Source: Buttiauxella sp. A111
Lineage (GTDB): Bacteria; Pseudomonadota; Gammaproteobacteria; Enterobacterales; Enterobacteriaceae
Length of the DNA stretch: 64,000 nt
NCBI RefSeq assembly: GCF_014189855.1
Contig: NZ_BJFN01000004.1
Location: 434,001 to 498,000, forward strand
Direction of reading: 5' to 3'
Shown here: positions 40,978-50,549 of the stretch, piece after piece
How positions within the stretch are numbered: position 1 is the first letter of the stretch
How the letters are laid out: each line of letters opens with the position of its first letter
The notes under the pieces: model-generated
Told to the model about the DNA's origin: nothing
Seen by the model: only the letters and a program-made list of their open reading frames with translations
Database searches by the model: none
Program-made: the position numbers and the translations under genes

Positions 40978-42420
40978 ATGGCGCGCCTGGTGCTACTACT
41001 TCTCTTGATCACTTCACTTTTGCCGATGACGAACGCAGCCACCGATGAGCAGCATTTGAAATTTGATACCAAAATCAATGTTGTTTATGGTGACTATGAT
41101 GTGATGAAGGAAAGGCGGATCATTCGAGTTTTGATTCCTTACAGTAAGACATTTTACTTTATTGATAACAGTGGGACTCAGCGAGGCATCATGTTGGAGT
41201 TGATGCAACAGTTTGATAAACAGATCAATAAAGGTCTTAAACCCTCACAAAAAACACATCTTCTCTTTGTACCCACAGCCCGTGACCAACTTATTCCGCA
41301 ACTTATCGCAGGACGTGGAGATATCATCGCCGCTAATTTGACGATTACCCCTGAACGCGAAAAATTGGTCGATTTCAGTGAACCATTGGCAAAAAATATC
41401 CATGAAGTGCTTGTCGCCAGTAACAAAGCGCCCGAACTCAAAAGTGTCGATTCCCTTTCGGGACAGTCTCTGTTTGTGAATCCTTCGACCAGCTACATTT
41501 CAAGCATTGAGATACTGAATAAAAACCTGGCGGAGAAAAAGCTGCCACCCGCTGTGGTTATCAAAGCGCCGGGAAATTTCGAACAGGAAGACATCCTGGA
41601 AATGGTGAACGCCAACCTTGCCGATTACACAGTGGTTGACCGTTACCTTGCCATCTTATGGAAGCAGATTTATCCAAACCTGGTTGTTTATGAAAACATT
41701 ACCCTGCGTGATGACGGCTCTATCGCCTTCGCAATGCGTAAAAACTCCCCTCTTCTTAAAGCCCAATTGGATAAATTTACTGCCACGCATAAAATTGGCA
41801 CGTCATTCGGCAATCAACAGGTTTATAAGTATTTACGCAATACTAAATGGGTAAAAAATGCGCGTTCGGAAAAAGATATAGAGAAGTTTAATCAGGTTAC
41901 AGAAATTTTCCGCAAGTACGGTCAACAATACAACATCGACTGGCTCATGATGGTGGCTCAAGGTTATCAAGAGTCCCGTCTTGACCAAAAAGTACGTAGC
42001 AAAAGTGGCGCGATTGGTGTCATGCAAGTGCTGCCTACAACCGGTAAAGAGCTAAACGTCGGCGATATCAGGCTGATAGACCCCAACATTAATGCTGGCG
42101 TGAAATATATCCGTTTCATGTGCGACCGTTATTTTGCTGACGAAAAAATGACAGATTTAAACAAACTGCTTTTCACCTTCGCCTCTTATAATGCTGGCCC
42201 TGCAAAAATAGCCCGATTACGCAAAGAAGCTGTGGCGCAAGGCTATGATCCTAATGTCTGGTTTAATAATGTTGAACGTATTGCACAACTGCGCATAGGT
42301 AATGAAACCGTGCAATATGTGAGCAATATCTTCAAGTATTACGTGGCTTATCAACTCATAATAGAGCAGGCGAAATCACGTAAGACAGAAACCCCACTTA
42401 TCGCCGAAAAATCGGAATAG
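40978..42420 (+). CDS. MltF-like lytic transglycosylase
   Basis: 480 residues with a signal peptide (LVLLLLLITSLLPMTNA). Residues ~35-275 form a periplasmic solute-binding (SBP_bac_3) domain; ~300-470 an SLT lysozyme-like domain with the catalytic Glu in YQESRLD, SGAIGVMQVLPTT and FASYNAGPAKI. It cleaves peptidoglycan to anhydromuropeptides. E. coli has MltF elsewhere, so this is a paralogue. A GTG six bases upstream is an alternative start. Confidence 0.85.
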   Translation: MARLVLLLLLITSLLPMTNAATDEQHLKFDTKINVVYGDYDVMKERRIIRVLIPYSKTFYFIDNSGTQRGIMLELMQQFDKQINKGLKPSQKTHLLFVPTARDQLIPQLIAGRGDIIAANLTITPEREKLVDFSEPLAKNIHEVLVASNKAPELKSVDSLSGQSLFVNPSTSYISSIEILNKNLAEKKLPPAVVIKAPGNFEQEDILEMVNANLADYTVVDRYLAILWKQIYPNLVVYENITLRDDGSIAFAMRKNSPLLKAQLDKFTATHKIGTSFGNQQVYKYLRNTKWVKNARSEKDIEKFNQVTEIFRKYGQQYNIDWLMMVAQGYQESRLDQKVRSKSGAIGVMQVLPTTGKELNVGDIRLIDPNINAGVKYIRFMCDRYFADEKMTDLNKLLFTFASYNAGPAKIARLRKEAVAQGYDPNVWFNNVERIAQLRIGNETVQYVSNIFKYYVAYQLIIEQAKSRKTETPLIAEKSE

Positions 42421-42490
42421 ATTGCGCAATTATCTTACCTGGTGCTCCATTTTCATGAACACCGCTTGCCTTGAATGTAGAGATTCATTA

Positions 42491-42506
42491 CTGTATATAA
42501 ACACAG
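42491..42506. promoter_or_regulatory. LexA box of host dinI-family gene
   Basis: CTGTATATAAACACAG, a CTGT-N8-ACAG match 20 bases before the downstream ATG. Confidence 0.85.
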
Positions 42507-42525
42507 CCTTAATAGGGAAGTATCC

Positions 42526-42768
42526 ATGTTTGTAGAATTGGTTTACGACAAACGAAATGTGGCGGGTCTTCCCGGCGCAAATGAAAAGATTCTTGCAGAA
42601 TTAACTCGACGGGTTCACGCCATCTTCCCGGATGCGGAAGTCAGGGTGAAACCCATGCAGGCAAATGCAGTAAACAGCGACTGCACCAAGAATGAAAAAG
42701 AGAAAATCAACCGTCTGGTTGAAGAGATGTTCGACGAAGCAGACTTCTGGTTGGTTTGTGAAGAATAA
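42526..42768 (+). CDS. DinI-family protein, chromosomal
   Basis: 80 residues, MFVELVYDKRNVAGLPGA, with the DinI fold (LTRRVHAIFPDAEVRVKP, NRLVEEMFDEADFWL). It is SOS-regulated through its LexA box. It is a paralogue of the phage DinI at 24289, so the strain carries at least two. Confidence 0.85.
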   Translation: MFVELVYDKRNVAGLPGANEKILAELTRRVHAIFPDAEVRVKPMQANAVNSDCTKNEKEKINRLVEEMFDEADFWLVCEE

Positions 42769-42872
42769 ATGTCAGCCGACGTATTGTTGAAAAACGAGAT
42801 TATCCACGGCATGTCTCCTGCTATGATCTTCGCAACGAAACGTCAGGTGTCTTTTTAACAGGTTGAGAAGTC

Positions 42873-42947
42873 ATGAGAAAAACAACGGTAATATTGATTG
42901 TCGTGGCAATTGTGGTTTGGTTTGCAAGCCATCAGGGATGGATCTAA
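42873..42947 (+). CDS. yoaJ: YoaJ-like 24-residue membrane peptide
   Basis: MRKTTVILIVVAIVVWF... ending GWI. It follows E. coli YoaJ in length (24), the K-K/R-T-T start and terminal GW. Single membrane span. A weak AAG site precedes it. Known as a small membrane protein of unknown role. Confidence 0.7.
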   Translation: MRKTTVILIVVAIVVWFASHQGWI

Positions 42948-43021
42948 CCCACAGCCATTGAGGAAGCGCTTTAGCATTTAGCCTTCCTCTTATCCTCGTC
43001 ACATTTGCTAAAGTACAGACG

Positions 43022-43047
43022 AAAAAAAACCACCTGAAAGGTGGTTT
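43022..43047 (-). terminator. Terminator of tRNA-Thr gene
   Basis: AAACCACC(T)/(A)GGTGGTTT followed by TTTTT on the minus strand, 10 bases after the tRNA. Confidence 0.8.
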
Positions 43048-43056
43048 CTTTAAAAA

Positions 43057-43132
<76 letters not shown>

Positions 43133-43862
43133 GTGGAGAACATCCTACACAAAGCAGATCCACGATGCAATTCCCCGTGAATCGTTCGCTTAAAAATTCA
43201 ACTTATTGATATTAAATCAACCAGTCGAGGATAAAAAATTACCGTTTTGCTCAAAATTTAACATGTGATAATTATCATCACGTTTCTTTAAACCCGAAAA
43301 ATTTTTGGGTTTTGGCCTTAACATGGCTTAACGACCTGGTGATGAAACCCTCACTCGCAGAAAAAACGTCTAAAAACCCAGAACGGCCCAAGGTTATGGG
43401 CGGCAGTGATACATGCGCCCCTCGCATTACTATGCATAAGAATTGAGACGGTCTATGAGAGTCACTCTCCTGAATGGCCGTTAAGGATGACCACGCTACG
43501 AAAATCCGGAAGCGTAAACGGCTAAAAGTGATTTTCTGGTTATGCTACGTTTACTTTATTACCTGCAATAGCTGTGATAGTGAGTTCTGCTTATTTAATT
43601 GCAGCGTGCATGGAACCTCTATGTATAAAATATTTGAGAGTAAAGCTATAACTAAACATGTATATCCGTAGTTCTATCTGCCGAATTCAGACCGAACAGA
43701 TTGCTTTCCATTCCGGGTTTCACCACCTGCTTCCTCTCGGCCTCATGATAGCCATATATATTTATGACAATATACTTACAGTTTATTAACATCATTATTT
43801 TAGCACTTCCAGTATTACGCCATAAAATACAATAATTATTTTATTTAATAAAAAACAAAACA

Positions 43863-43881
43863 ATTGAAACACGATTTCATT
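43863..43881. promoter_or_regulatory. KdgR box upstream of KdgM-type porin
   Basis: ATTGAAACACGATTTCATT matches 18 of 19 positions of the KdgR consensus AATRAAAYNYNRTTTYATT, 95 bases before the porin start. KdgR releases it when pectin breakdown products such as KDG are present. Confidence 0.75.
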
Positions 43882-43975
43882 TTCTTGATCAAGTTATCTC
43901 TTTCTTGAAGCGAAATTAATTAGCATCGTTACCAGTCCGATGACTGATTTTTTAATTCACAACAGGGAAAGACAA

Positions 43976-44680
43976 ATGAAATGTTTGTTTAAAATTAGCG
44001 CTCTTGCAACATTATTGGTTTCAGTTTCGTCTGGTGCAGTTACACTTGACTATCGTCATGAATTCAAACCTGAAAGTGGCACCAACGCTGACAGAATTAA
44101 GATTGGCCATACTACCGAAGATGGATATTTTGCAAGCGTCGAAGGTAAAATTTCTGAGAAAACAGAAGTTGATAACGAAGGCTACAAAAACGGTATTGAG
44201 AAATACAGTGGCAACGGTAGCGAATTTGAGTTTGGTAAGAACTTCATTATCAACGACAAGCTAACACTTGCGCCAGCGATTAACCTTGATGTAGGCGATT
44301 CCTATATCGGTTACCGCGCACAGATTAAAGCCATCTACAATATTAACGATAACTGGATGACCACCCTGCGCTGGCGTCCAGGTATTGAGGTGAATGAAAA
44401 CTCCAATGTTAAGGATAAAAACTACAACCAATTTAACTGGGAGTTTGGCTACGCGAATGATCAATTCTCGATAGTCGGTGATTTTGAATATCGCTTCACC
44501 AACTACGAAGATTATGAAGGTGAACATAATTACTGGCTGTATAACGTTGTGGCCAGTTATAATATTGACAAACACTGGAAACCGTATACTGAAATCGGTT
44601 ACGTACCACGTTACAACGAAAACCATGAGAAAGATGAAATGGAAGTTCGTTACCGTTTAGGTATTAAGTATACGTTCTAA
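43976..44680 (+). CDS. kdgM: Oligogalacturonate porin, KdgM/NanC family
   Basis: 234 residues; signal peptide MKCLFKISALATLLVSVSSG, then a 12-stranded small barrel: VTLDYRHEFKP, WMTTLRWRPGIE, final RYRLGIKYTF. Imports oligogalacturonides in pectin-using enterobacteria. The KdgR box supports a pectin rather than sialate role. No pectinase genes in the window. A terminator follows at 44694. Confidence 0.85.
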   Translation: MKCLFKISALATLLVSVSSGAVTLDYRHEFKPESGTNADRIKIGHTTEDGYFASVEGKISEKTEVDNEGYKNGIEKYSGNGSEFEFGKNFIINDKLTLAPAINLDVGDSYIGYRAQIKAIYNINDNWMTTLRWRPGIEVNENSNVKDKNYNQFNWEFGYANDQFSIVGDFEYRFTNYEDYEGEHNYWLYNVVASYNIDKHWKPYTEIGYVPRYNENHEKDEMEVRYRLGIKYTF

Positions 44681-44693
44681 ACCATGATATTAA

Positions 44694-44719
44694 GAACGGG
44701 AGCTTAAGGCTCCCGTTTT
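44694..44719 (+). terminator. Terminator of kdgM
   Basis: AACGGGAGC, loop TTAA, GCTCCCGTT plus TT. Rest of the gap to the next gene shows nothing clear. Confidence 0.7.
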
Positions 44720-44927
44720 AAGTCTGCATGACTCCGCACACCGCTTTAATTACAGATTATTTTTGCAATTAAACGCTTTTTTCCGCATGGCTCGCAGTAT
44801 TTATGTAATCATCCCGCAGAGCGGTAATCAACAGGCGGATATCAATTCCCCCTTCCACTGCTCAAAGGCTTTGTGGCTTAATGCTTGCGCCTTTCGACAC
44901 TGAATCCAATAAATCCAAAGAGGTTTT

Positions 44928-45377
44928 ATGTTTAAGTATCCCGCTGCGGTCGCAATAGATGAAGAAACTGGTGAATACGAAATCAGCTTTCGTGACTTAG
45001 AAAATCTGCATTCAGTCGCATTTTCCGATGACGATATCGAACTGGAGGCGCAGGAGGCGTTGACGGCTATGATTGGAGAGTTGATTGATGCGCGTAAACC
45101 AGTCCCGCTCCCATCTCAAGCTGTGAAGGGCGAATTAGCTATTCACCTTCCTGTGCTGACATGCCTGAAGGCTTCGCTACACAATGCAATGATTAACACC
45201 GGCACACGTAAGGCTGACCTTGCAAGGATGTTGAACCAACATGGCCCGCAGATTGACCGCCTGTTAGATGTCCGTTATGCATCGAAAGTGGAGACCCTGG
45301 AACAAGCTTTATATTTATTAGGTTACGAGGTATCCGTGTCCGTTTCGATGCTTGCCAATAAGCAGTCTGGTCATTGA
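44928..45377 (+). CDS. Orphan HicB-like antitoxin
   Basis: 149 residues. N-terminal HicB-type domain (YPAAVAIDEETGEYEISFRD, with later EAQEALTAMIGELIDAR) and a C-terminal helix-turn-helix-like part (RKADLARMLNQHGPQIDRLL). HicB normally has HicA directly upstream; the 250 bases upstream have no HicA frame. So it may be a solitary regulator. Confidence 0.75.
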   Translation: MFKYPAAVAIDEETGEYEISFRDLENLHSVAFSDDDIELEAQEALTAMIGELIDARKPVPLPSQAVKGELAIHLPVLTCLKASLHNAMINTGTRKADLARMLNQHGPQIDRLLDVRYASKVETLEQALYLLGYEVSVSVSMLANKQSGH

Positions 45378-45551
45378 GTGAGACCTTGTCGCAAATAGTG
45401 GAAAAGAGAACCCAGCGCAGAGAAGGCTTTCAGTAAACAGTATTTGTAAAAGCGAGTGATATAGAAGTGGAAACAACCTTACTGCTGATTTAGCACATTG
45501 GCTTGAGGATTTCTTCACGAAGATGGGCGACAAATAAAGTCCCTAAAAAAT

Positions 45552-45577
45552 AACCCGACGATTAAGCCGGGTTTTTC
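45552..45577 (+). terminator. Terminator behind hicB-like gene
   Basis: AACCCG ... CGGGTT then TTTC, ~180 bases after the stop. Confidence 0.55.
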
Positions 45578-45612
45578 TGCACTAATCAGGAGTCATTCTT
45601 ACCCCTTCTCTA

Positions 45613-45789
45613 TCAGTGCTTGATATCGCGTTTTTCCTGGCGACAATCGGCATTGCCAACAAGACCATCACGACACTCTTGCTTAGCTTGACGTCCGTCC
45701 TGGCGCTCTTGCGCCTGCTCAGTTGCCAATGCTGGTACCGCGGTCATTAGGGTGGAAGCAGCAAGCAACACTAATGCATATTTTTTCAT
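45613..45789 (-). CDS. Small secreted protein, paralogue A
   Basis: 58 residues. Signal peptide MKKYALVLLAASTLMTAVPALA cut before TEQ (written across the site), then a polar, Arg/Gln-rich mature part with CRDGLVGNADCRQ. Two Cys may form a disulphide. It is a shorter paralogue of the gene 230 bp upstream. Periplasmic; unknown role. Confidence 0.7.
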   Translation of the reverse strand: MKKYALVLLAASTLMTAVPALATEQAQERQDGRQAKQECRDGLVGNADCRQEKRDIKH

Positions 45790-46017
45790 AATAAATTCCT
45801 AAATGTGTTAAGCCCAGAAGTGACTAGCGCACCCGTATGGCGGGCACAAATAATACCCTTCAGTGGCTTAGCTCGTCGCGCAGGAAGAAATACAATTTTA
45901 AACTTATCTTTCCGCGCGACGTGTTGAAATCATTTTGGAATCATGAAATACCCGGCCAGCAGATTCGCTTCAGTGCTATATCTGAGTGGCGCGAACTCTT
46001 ACACCTCACAGTGCATC

Positions 46018-46260
46018 TCAATACTTGATATCGCGGGCTTTATCACGGCCTTCCTGCTTATTTTGACGGTGATCCTGGCGACAATCAGCATTGCCGACAA
46101 GACCATCGCGACACTCTTGCTTAATGTCACGCGACACCTGACGAGTGCCCTGTCTCACATCACGGGCATCCTGACGTTGTCTTGACTGTTCAGTAGCCTG
46201 TGCAGGAATTGCCGCTATCAGGGTAGAAGCAGCCAGTAGTATCAATGCATATTTCTTCAT
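46018..46260 (-). CDS. Small secreted protein, paralogue B
   Basis: 80 residues from MKKYALILLA, with the same signal peptide and CRDGLVGNADCRQ core, and an additional Arg/Asp/Gln repeat-like segment (QDARDVRQGTRQVSRDIK). Tandem duplicate of paralogue A, with an insertion or deletion of the central block. Confidence 0.72.
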   Translation of the reverse strand: MKKYALILLAASTLIAAIPAQATEQSRQRQDARDVRQGTRQVSRDIKQECRDGLVGNADCRQDHRQNKQEGRDKARDIKY

Positions 46261-46935
46261 AATAAGTCTCCACAATAGGCGAGTCGCGCCAGGATGGCGT
46301 GTCTAAATTATAGTCATCACGAGTGCAACTTCTTAAATCAAAGTCGCTGTCTGGCTCAAGCGATTGATAACCTTCCGATCATCGCCTCGCTAAGCTTTTC
46401 ACATTTCAGCAGGTTCGCTGTCATTTTTAACGAGAGGAATTGAGTAGTCAGTGCTGAATCGCAATATTTGGAACAGAACAATTACAATCAACAACCTGTT
46501 TGACCACATTAATATCACACTCTGCGAGATTAATTCCTCCGGTCATAAACACCTCTTTCACCTACCTTAAACGAACCAAAACATCCAGAAAATACATGAT
46601 AATTCAAATAATACTGTTTGCGCTCATTAATTGTGTCAGGGCATCATTTGTAGCAGTACAGCATTATCGACCATCGTATATTGGCCATTCAACTTAACGC
46701 ATTACCGAGATAAAAAACACACCCTGTTAACTTTATATGGTTTATTTTTAAATAAAAAACCGCCGCCCCTCCTCTAGCTTATCCAACTTACCAGACAATA
46801 TAATGCAAAACTTATGAGGCCTATTTAATTAAACAATCAACACTTTAACTGCATTTCAGTTAAATGTGTTTATTTTGCCTTCTATTAAATTTAACAAAAT
46901 TCTGTACTATTAATTTTAATTCAGGAAGAAATATA
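46261..46935. other. Long intergenic region upstream of LamB-type porin
   Basis: 675 bases, AT-rich, no gene seen. Holds the perfect 21-bp inverted repeat TTTAACTG-CATTT-CAGTTAAA at 46844-46864, 71 bases before the porin start. Confidence 0.5.
46844..46864. promoter_or_regulatory. Perfect 8-bp-arm inverted repeat before porin
   Basis: TTTAACTG/CAGTTAAA around CATTT; a likely operator. It differs from the palindrome at 48601, so two regulators may act on this locus. Confidence 0.5.
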
Positions 46936-48273
46936 GTGAAAACAACTCTCTTACCCTTAGCTGTTTCCGTTACACTTGCACTACTCCCTACTACTGTATT
47001 CGCAACTGAAACTACAGCGGCAGCTTCTAAAACCATCGTTGCCGCAGATCCTTTAGCCGGTATTGATTTCTACGGATATTTCCGTGCTGGGGTTGCGGGT
47101 GGTGAAAACGGTTCGATGAAAGAAGCTGTCGGTGGCAGTTTTCAGAAAAATAAAGTAGGCCGTCTGGGTAATGAATTCGATACCTATGCAGAAATTGGCT
47201 TTGGGAAAGAGTTATATAACACAGGTAATCAGTCTGTTTATATTCAGACCATGATTAACATGTATGATGGTGATTCCAACAGTAATAATGGTGATAATCC
47301 ATTCGGTTGGGAAAACCTGAATATGCAATTCCGTAACTTCCTGGGATTAGAAGAAACAACATGGGTTGGTATCCGTCAATATAACAAATACAGTATTGAT
47401 GCAAACGACTATGACTACTGGAACCACACTAACGTTGGCGGCGGGATAGAAAAAATGTCTCTGGGGCAAGGCAAACTTTCTGTTGCCGTGCTTCATCGCG
47501 ATATTGAAGAAGATAACTCAATTGGGGCTGATGGCGAACTCGACAGCGTTGATGTTGATGATTTAGTCGATTCCAACCAATTGGAATTAATGTATGACAG
47601 CCAACCTCTGTGGAGTGGTGCTACCCTCGCCGTGGGCTATAAATACCTTGGAGCTGATGCCAGCGATGAGCAAATTCAGCATAACAACCACGATTATTCT
47701 GATGGCCAAACTGTTATGGCCGTCGTGAAGCAGCAGGTCCTTGATACAGGCACCAACAATACCGTCATACAATATTATTCTGATGGTTCAGTCTTACAAG
47801 GGGTAACTTTCGGTGCTGCAGACACCCTGAACGGTACAGTGAAAAGCGGTAACGGTTGGGCATTACGCAACTACGGTGTCATCCCATTAGCAAAAGATTG
47901 GGATCTGAGTCACGCAATCAACTATGCAACCGCCAACGATGTTGAGCTGTGGAATGGAAACAAAGGGGAAGGCACAACGGTCTCCGCCAGCGCCAAAGTG
48001 ACCTATCACTGGTCCGACTATACCCGCACTTACGTTGAGCTGGGTTACTTCGATGATGAGAAAACTGTTGATGGGGCAAACTATGACCGCAGCGGTTCGA
48101 AATATACCATCGCTCAGGCTCTGACTTACGGTCGCGACAAACCTGAATTACGTCTGTATGCCAGCTATTTTGATAGCAGTTCAGATAACTGGGATAACTC
48201 AGGTAGCGCCTTCGAAAACGGCCATTCCAACGACACCTGGGCCGTTGGTCTGCAAGCTAACGTTTTCTGGTAA
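46936..48273 (+). CDS. LamB/maltoporin-family carbohydrate porin
   Basis: 445 residues with GTG start behind AGGAAG. Signal peptide up to VFA, then DFYGYFRAGV, KVGRLGNEFDTYAEIGFGKE and the final WAVGLQANVFW are standard LamB features (18-stranded barrel). Not identical to E. coli LamB; residues aligned with the greasy slide cannot be judged by eye. Stands upstream of a GntR regulator, epimerase and permease. Confidence 0.88.
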   Translation: MKTTLLPLAVSVTLALLPTTVFATETTAAASKTIVAADPLAGIDFYGYFRAGVAGGENGSMKEAVGGSFQKNKVGRLGNEFDTYAEIGFGKELYNTGNQSVYIQTMINMYDGDSNSNNGDNPFGWENLNMQFRNFLGLEETTWVGIRQYNKYSIDANDYDYWNHTNVGGGIEKMSLGQGKLSVAVLHRDIEEDNSIGADGELDSVDVDDLVDSNQLELMYDSQPLWSGATLAVGYKYLGADASDEQIQHNNHDYSDGQTVMAVVKQQVLDTGTNNTVIQYYSDGSVLQGVTFGAADTLNGTVKSGNGWALRNYGVIPLAKDWDLSHAINYATANDVELWNGNKGEGTTVSASAKVTYHWSDYTRTYVELGYFDDEKTVDGANYDRSGSKYTIAQALTYGRDKPELRLYASYFDSSSDNWDNSGSAFENGHSNDTWAVGLQANVFW

Positions 48274-48730
48274 TCACAGTATTTGAGTTGTGGGCAACAG
48301 ATTAAAGTATGCTGTTGCCCACAGCGTCAGCGAATACGGCCATATTCATATTAAGAAAAGCATTAATAGTCATATTATTAATGCTCATTGCTTATCGCCA
48401 GCCATGGTTCAATTAGCATAAATATCAAGTAACAACCTGAGATTTATTAATTTAAGCCCCCTCTTCTCTTTATTTCTTGTCCATCAAACAACACCGGGTT
48501 CCGGTGACAACGTGTAAGTTCAGCATCACAAACCAAAAACCCCACAACAACCCCCTCTTCAACCTCAACCCATCATTTTCTGTTCAGTTTGATCGTTATT
48601 TGGACTACATGTCCATCTCACTGTCGGCCAAAGCGTTCAAAGCTGACATATGGGACGGGAAGCACAAAAAACGATCACAACTGACGGAAAAACTTGCGAT
48701 TAAAGCTAAATAACTTACCGTAGGGAAAAA
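48274..48730. other. Gap between porin and GntR regulator
   Basis: No firm gene; a 78-codon frame ends at 48713 but has no SD and no family. The palindrome TGGACTACATGTCCA lies at 48601-48615. Confidence 0.4.
48601..48615. promoter_or_regulatory. Palindrome TGGACTACATGTCCA, candidate GntR operator
   Basis: Arms TGGAC/GTCCA around TACAT, 115 bases before the GntR/UTRA gene. Typical for autoregulation by this family (compare TGGTCTAGACCA-like sites). Confidence 0.45.
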
Positions 48731-49459
48731 TTGGTTTATACCAGTCTGGTGAAAATGAAAAATTTAAGCAATGTAGATATCAACAGAGAGCGTCTTGAAA
48801 AGTGGTTATCTGAGACAAATCTGGCAGCAGGTTCAAGGCTTCCTTCCGAACGGGAACTCTGTGAATTGCTGGATGCACAGAGAATGACACTGAGACAAGT
48901 TTTACTTGAGCTGGAGGTTGAGTCCGTCATCTTCAGGAAAAATCGGAGTGGTTGGTTTATTGCCCCTAAACGCTTCATCTATAACCCTAAAGCACAGTCC
49001 AGCTTTAATGCTGAAGCTCGTGCTCAGGGGCGGAATCCGTTTTGGGGATATCTGGAAGAAGAGCAATGTGAAGCTCCTCCCATCAATGTGGTGAAAGCTT
49101 TCTCTGAAAATGCTCACAGTTATCGTGTTACGGGATGGTGTGGTCTTGATGGGCACAAAGTTTTTTATCACGAGTCCTATATTGATGCCGACTTTGCTCC
49201 TGGTTTTATAAAAAAAATCAACAATCAGTCTTTTGCAGATGTCTGGGAAAAAGAATATAGCCAGTTTCTGAGTATTAAAAGCATGATATTCAAACCCGTA
49301 AAAATACCAGACCAGGCGTGCAAAGAATTAGGTGTTGCACCAAATACTTTCGTCATTCTGGTCGAAAAACATCGGGCAACACGTGAAAAAAAAGTGGTTC
49401 AGGTTGACTTTGAGTACTGGAGACTGGAGTCCGTTGAACTATATATTCAAGATGAATGA
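48731..49459 (+). CDS. GntR-family regulator with UTRA domain
   Basis: 242 residues with TTG start behind AGGGA (ATG at 48755 is an alternative). N-terminal winged helix (GSRLPSERELCELLDAQRMT) and a C-terminal UTRA sensor (YRVTGWCGLDGHKVFYHESYI, EKHRATREKKVVQVDFEYW). Should sense a sugar or sugar phosphate. It overlaps the downstream isomerase region and probably controls the locus. Confidence 0.87.
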   Translation: MVYTSLVKMKNLSNVDINRERLEKWLSETNLAAGSRLPSERELCELLDAQRMTLRQVLLELEVESVIFRKNRSGWFIAPKRFIYNPKAQSSFNAEARAQGRNPFWGYLEEEQCEAPPINVVKAFSENAHSYRVTGWCGLDGHKVFYHESYIDADFAPGFIKKINNQSFADVWEKEYSQFLSIKSMIFKPVKIPDQACKELGVAPNTFVILVEKHRATREKKVVQVDFEYWRLESVELYIQDE

Positions 49460-49467
49460 GGGTAATT

Positions 49468-50424
49468 ATGAAAACATCAGAAAGTGAATACCTCGCAGAG
49501 CGAGCCAGGAATATCCCTTTGTATTTGCATGCCTATGCATTCCATTTAAATATGCGATATGAACGAATTCTACCAGGAGATCTGTTAGATATCGCGCATC
49601 AGCATAAATTACAGGGTGTGAAAATTCATGTTGAAGATGGTGAGTCTCAGGCCTTACAAAAATTGAGTGATCATCAGTTAATTGACTTCAGGAAGAGAGC
49701 CGAAAATTACGGCCTGGATGTTAACATTGAAACAAGCGCTTCTGATAAAGAGACACTGGACGATGCCATCAGGATTGCCCGTGTTACAGGCGCATCATCT
49801 GTACGTTTTTACCCTCGCTATGAGGGGCATCTGCAAGATGTCATGAAAAAGATCTCTTTAGATATACAATATTTATCTCAATTCGATGATTGCGGCTTAA
49901 CCTTCACTATTGAACAGCATGAAGATTTGAAAGGGGAGGAATTGGTCAGCTTAGTAAAAAATAGTGGGATGAAGAATCTCTCAATACTTTTTGATTTTGG
50001 CAATATGATTAACGCGAATGAAAAGCCACTTGACGCCCTAAAAATCATGGCACCCTATATAACGCAAGTACATGTAAAAGATGCCAAAATCATTAAGGAA
50101 AATTTAGGTTGGGCACATGAAGCATGCCGCTCCGGGTATGGTGAATTACCGATGGAAGAAATGCTCAGAGAATTATTATTGCTGGGAGAAGATAGACCCC
50201 AGGTGATTTCTTTCGGGCTTGAGGAAGAAGTCGATTACTTTGCTCCAGCTTTCCGTTTCGATGATGAAGGTGATAATCCATGGATACCCTGGAGAACCGC
50301 AAGTTATACACCATTACCTGATGCCGATAAAGTTGATGAGCGTCTTGCCAAAGAATCTGCACACGCAATAGAGCAAATTCACTACGTCAGAAATATATGC
50401 AGTAAATTTATTAATAATCAATAA
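49468..50424 (+). CDS. TIM-barrel sugar isomerase/epimerase (AP_endonuc_2)
   Basis: 318 residues from MKTSESEYL (GAGGGTA site); a second ATG at 49456 overlaps the regulator stop. Xylose isomerase-like barrel: LQGVKIHVEDGES, FTIEQHEDL, LSILFDFGNMI, ITQVHVKDAK, matching metal-ligand strands (Glu, Asp, His, Glu). Isomerase or epimerase of an unknown sugar. Confidence 0.8.
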   Translation: MKTSESEYLAERARNIPLYLHAYAFHLNMRYERILPGDLLDIAHQHKLQGVKIHVEDGESQALQKLSDHQLIDFRKRAENYGLDVNIETSASDKETLDDAIRIARVTGASSVRFYPRYEGHLQDVMKKISLDIQYLSQFDDCGLTFTIEQHEDLKGEELVSLVKNSGMKNLSILFDFGNMINANEKPLDALKIMAPYITQVHVKDAKIIKENLGWAHEACRSGYGELPMEEMLRELLLLGEDRPQVISFGLEEEVDYFAPAFRFDDEGDNPWIPWRTASYTPLPDADKVDERLAKESAHAIEQIHYVRNICSKFINNQ

Positions 50425-50549
50425 TGTTTTAAATTAACACCATACAGATAAAAATTATATAGCTTTCCTGGCGCATTGATATTTTCAATTGCGAACATGG
50501 GAGGTTCCCCCCTTTATGCTTTTCTGCCAGTGAAGGTGTAATTATGTTT

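Noticed and set aside
43474..43671. 65-codon frame between tRNA-Thr and kdgM
   Set aside because: No SD, Lys/Phe/Cys-rich composition expected from AT-rich DNA, no neighbours.
48477..48713. 78-codon frame before the GntR gene
   Set aside because: No SD and it contains the likely operator; probably non-coding.
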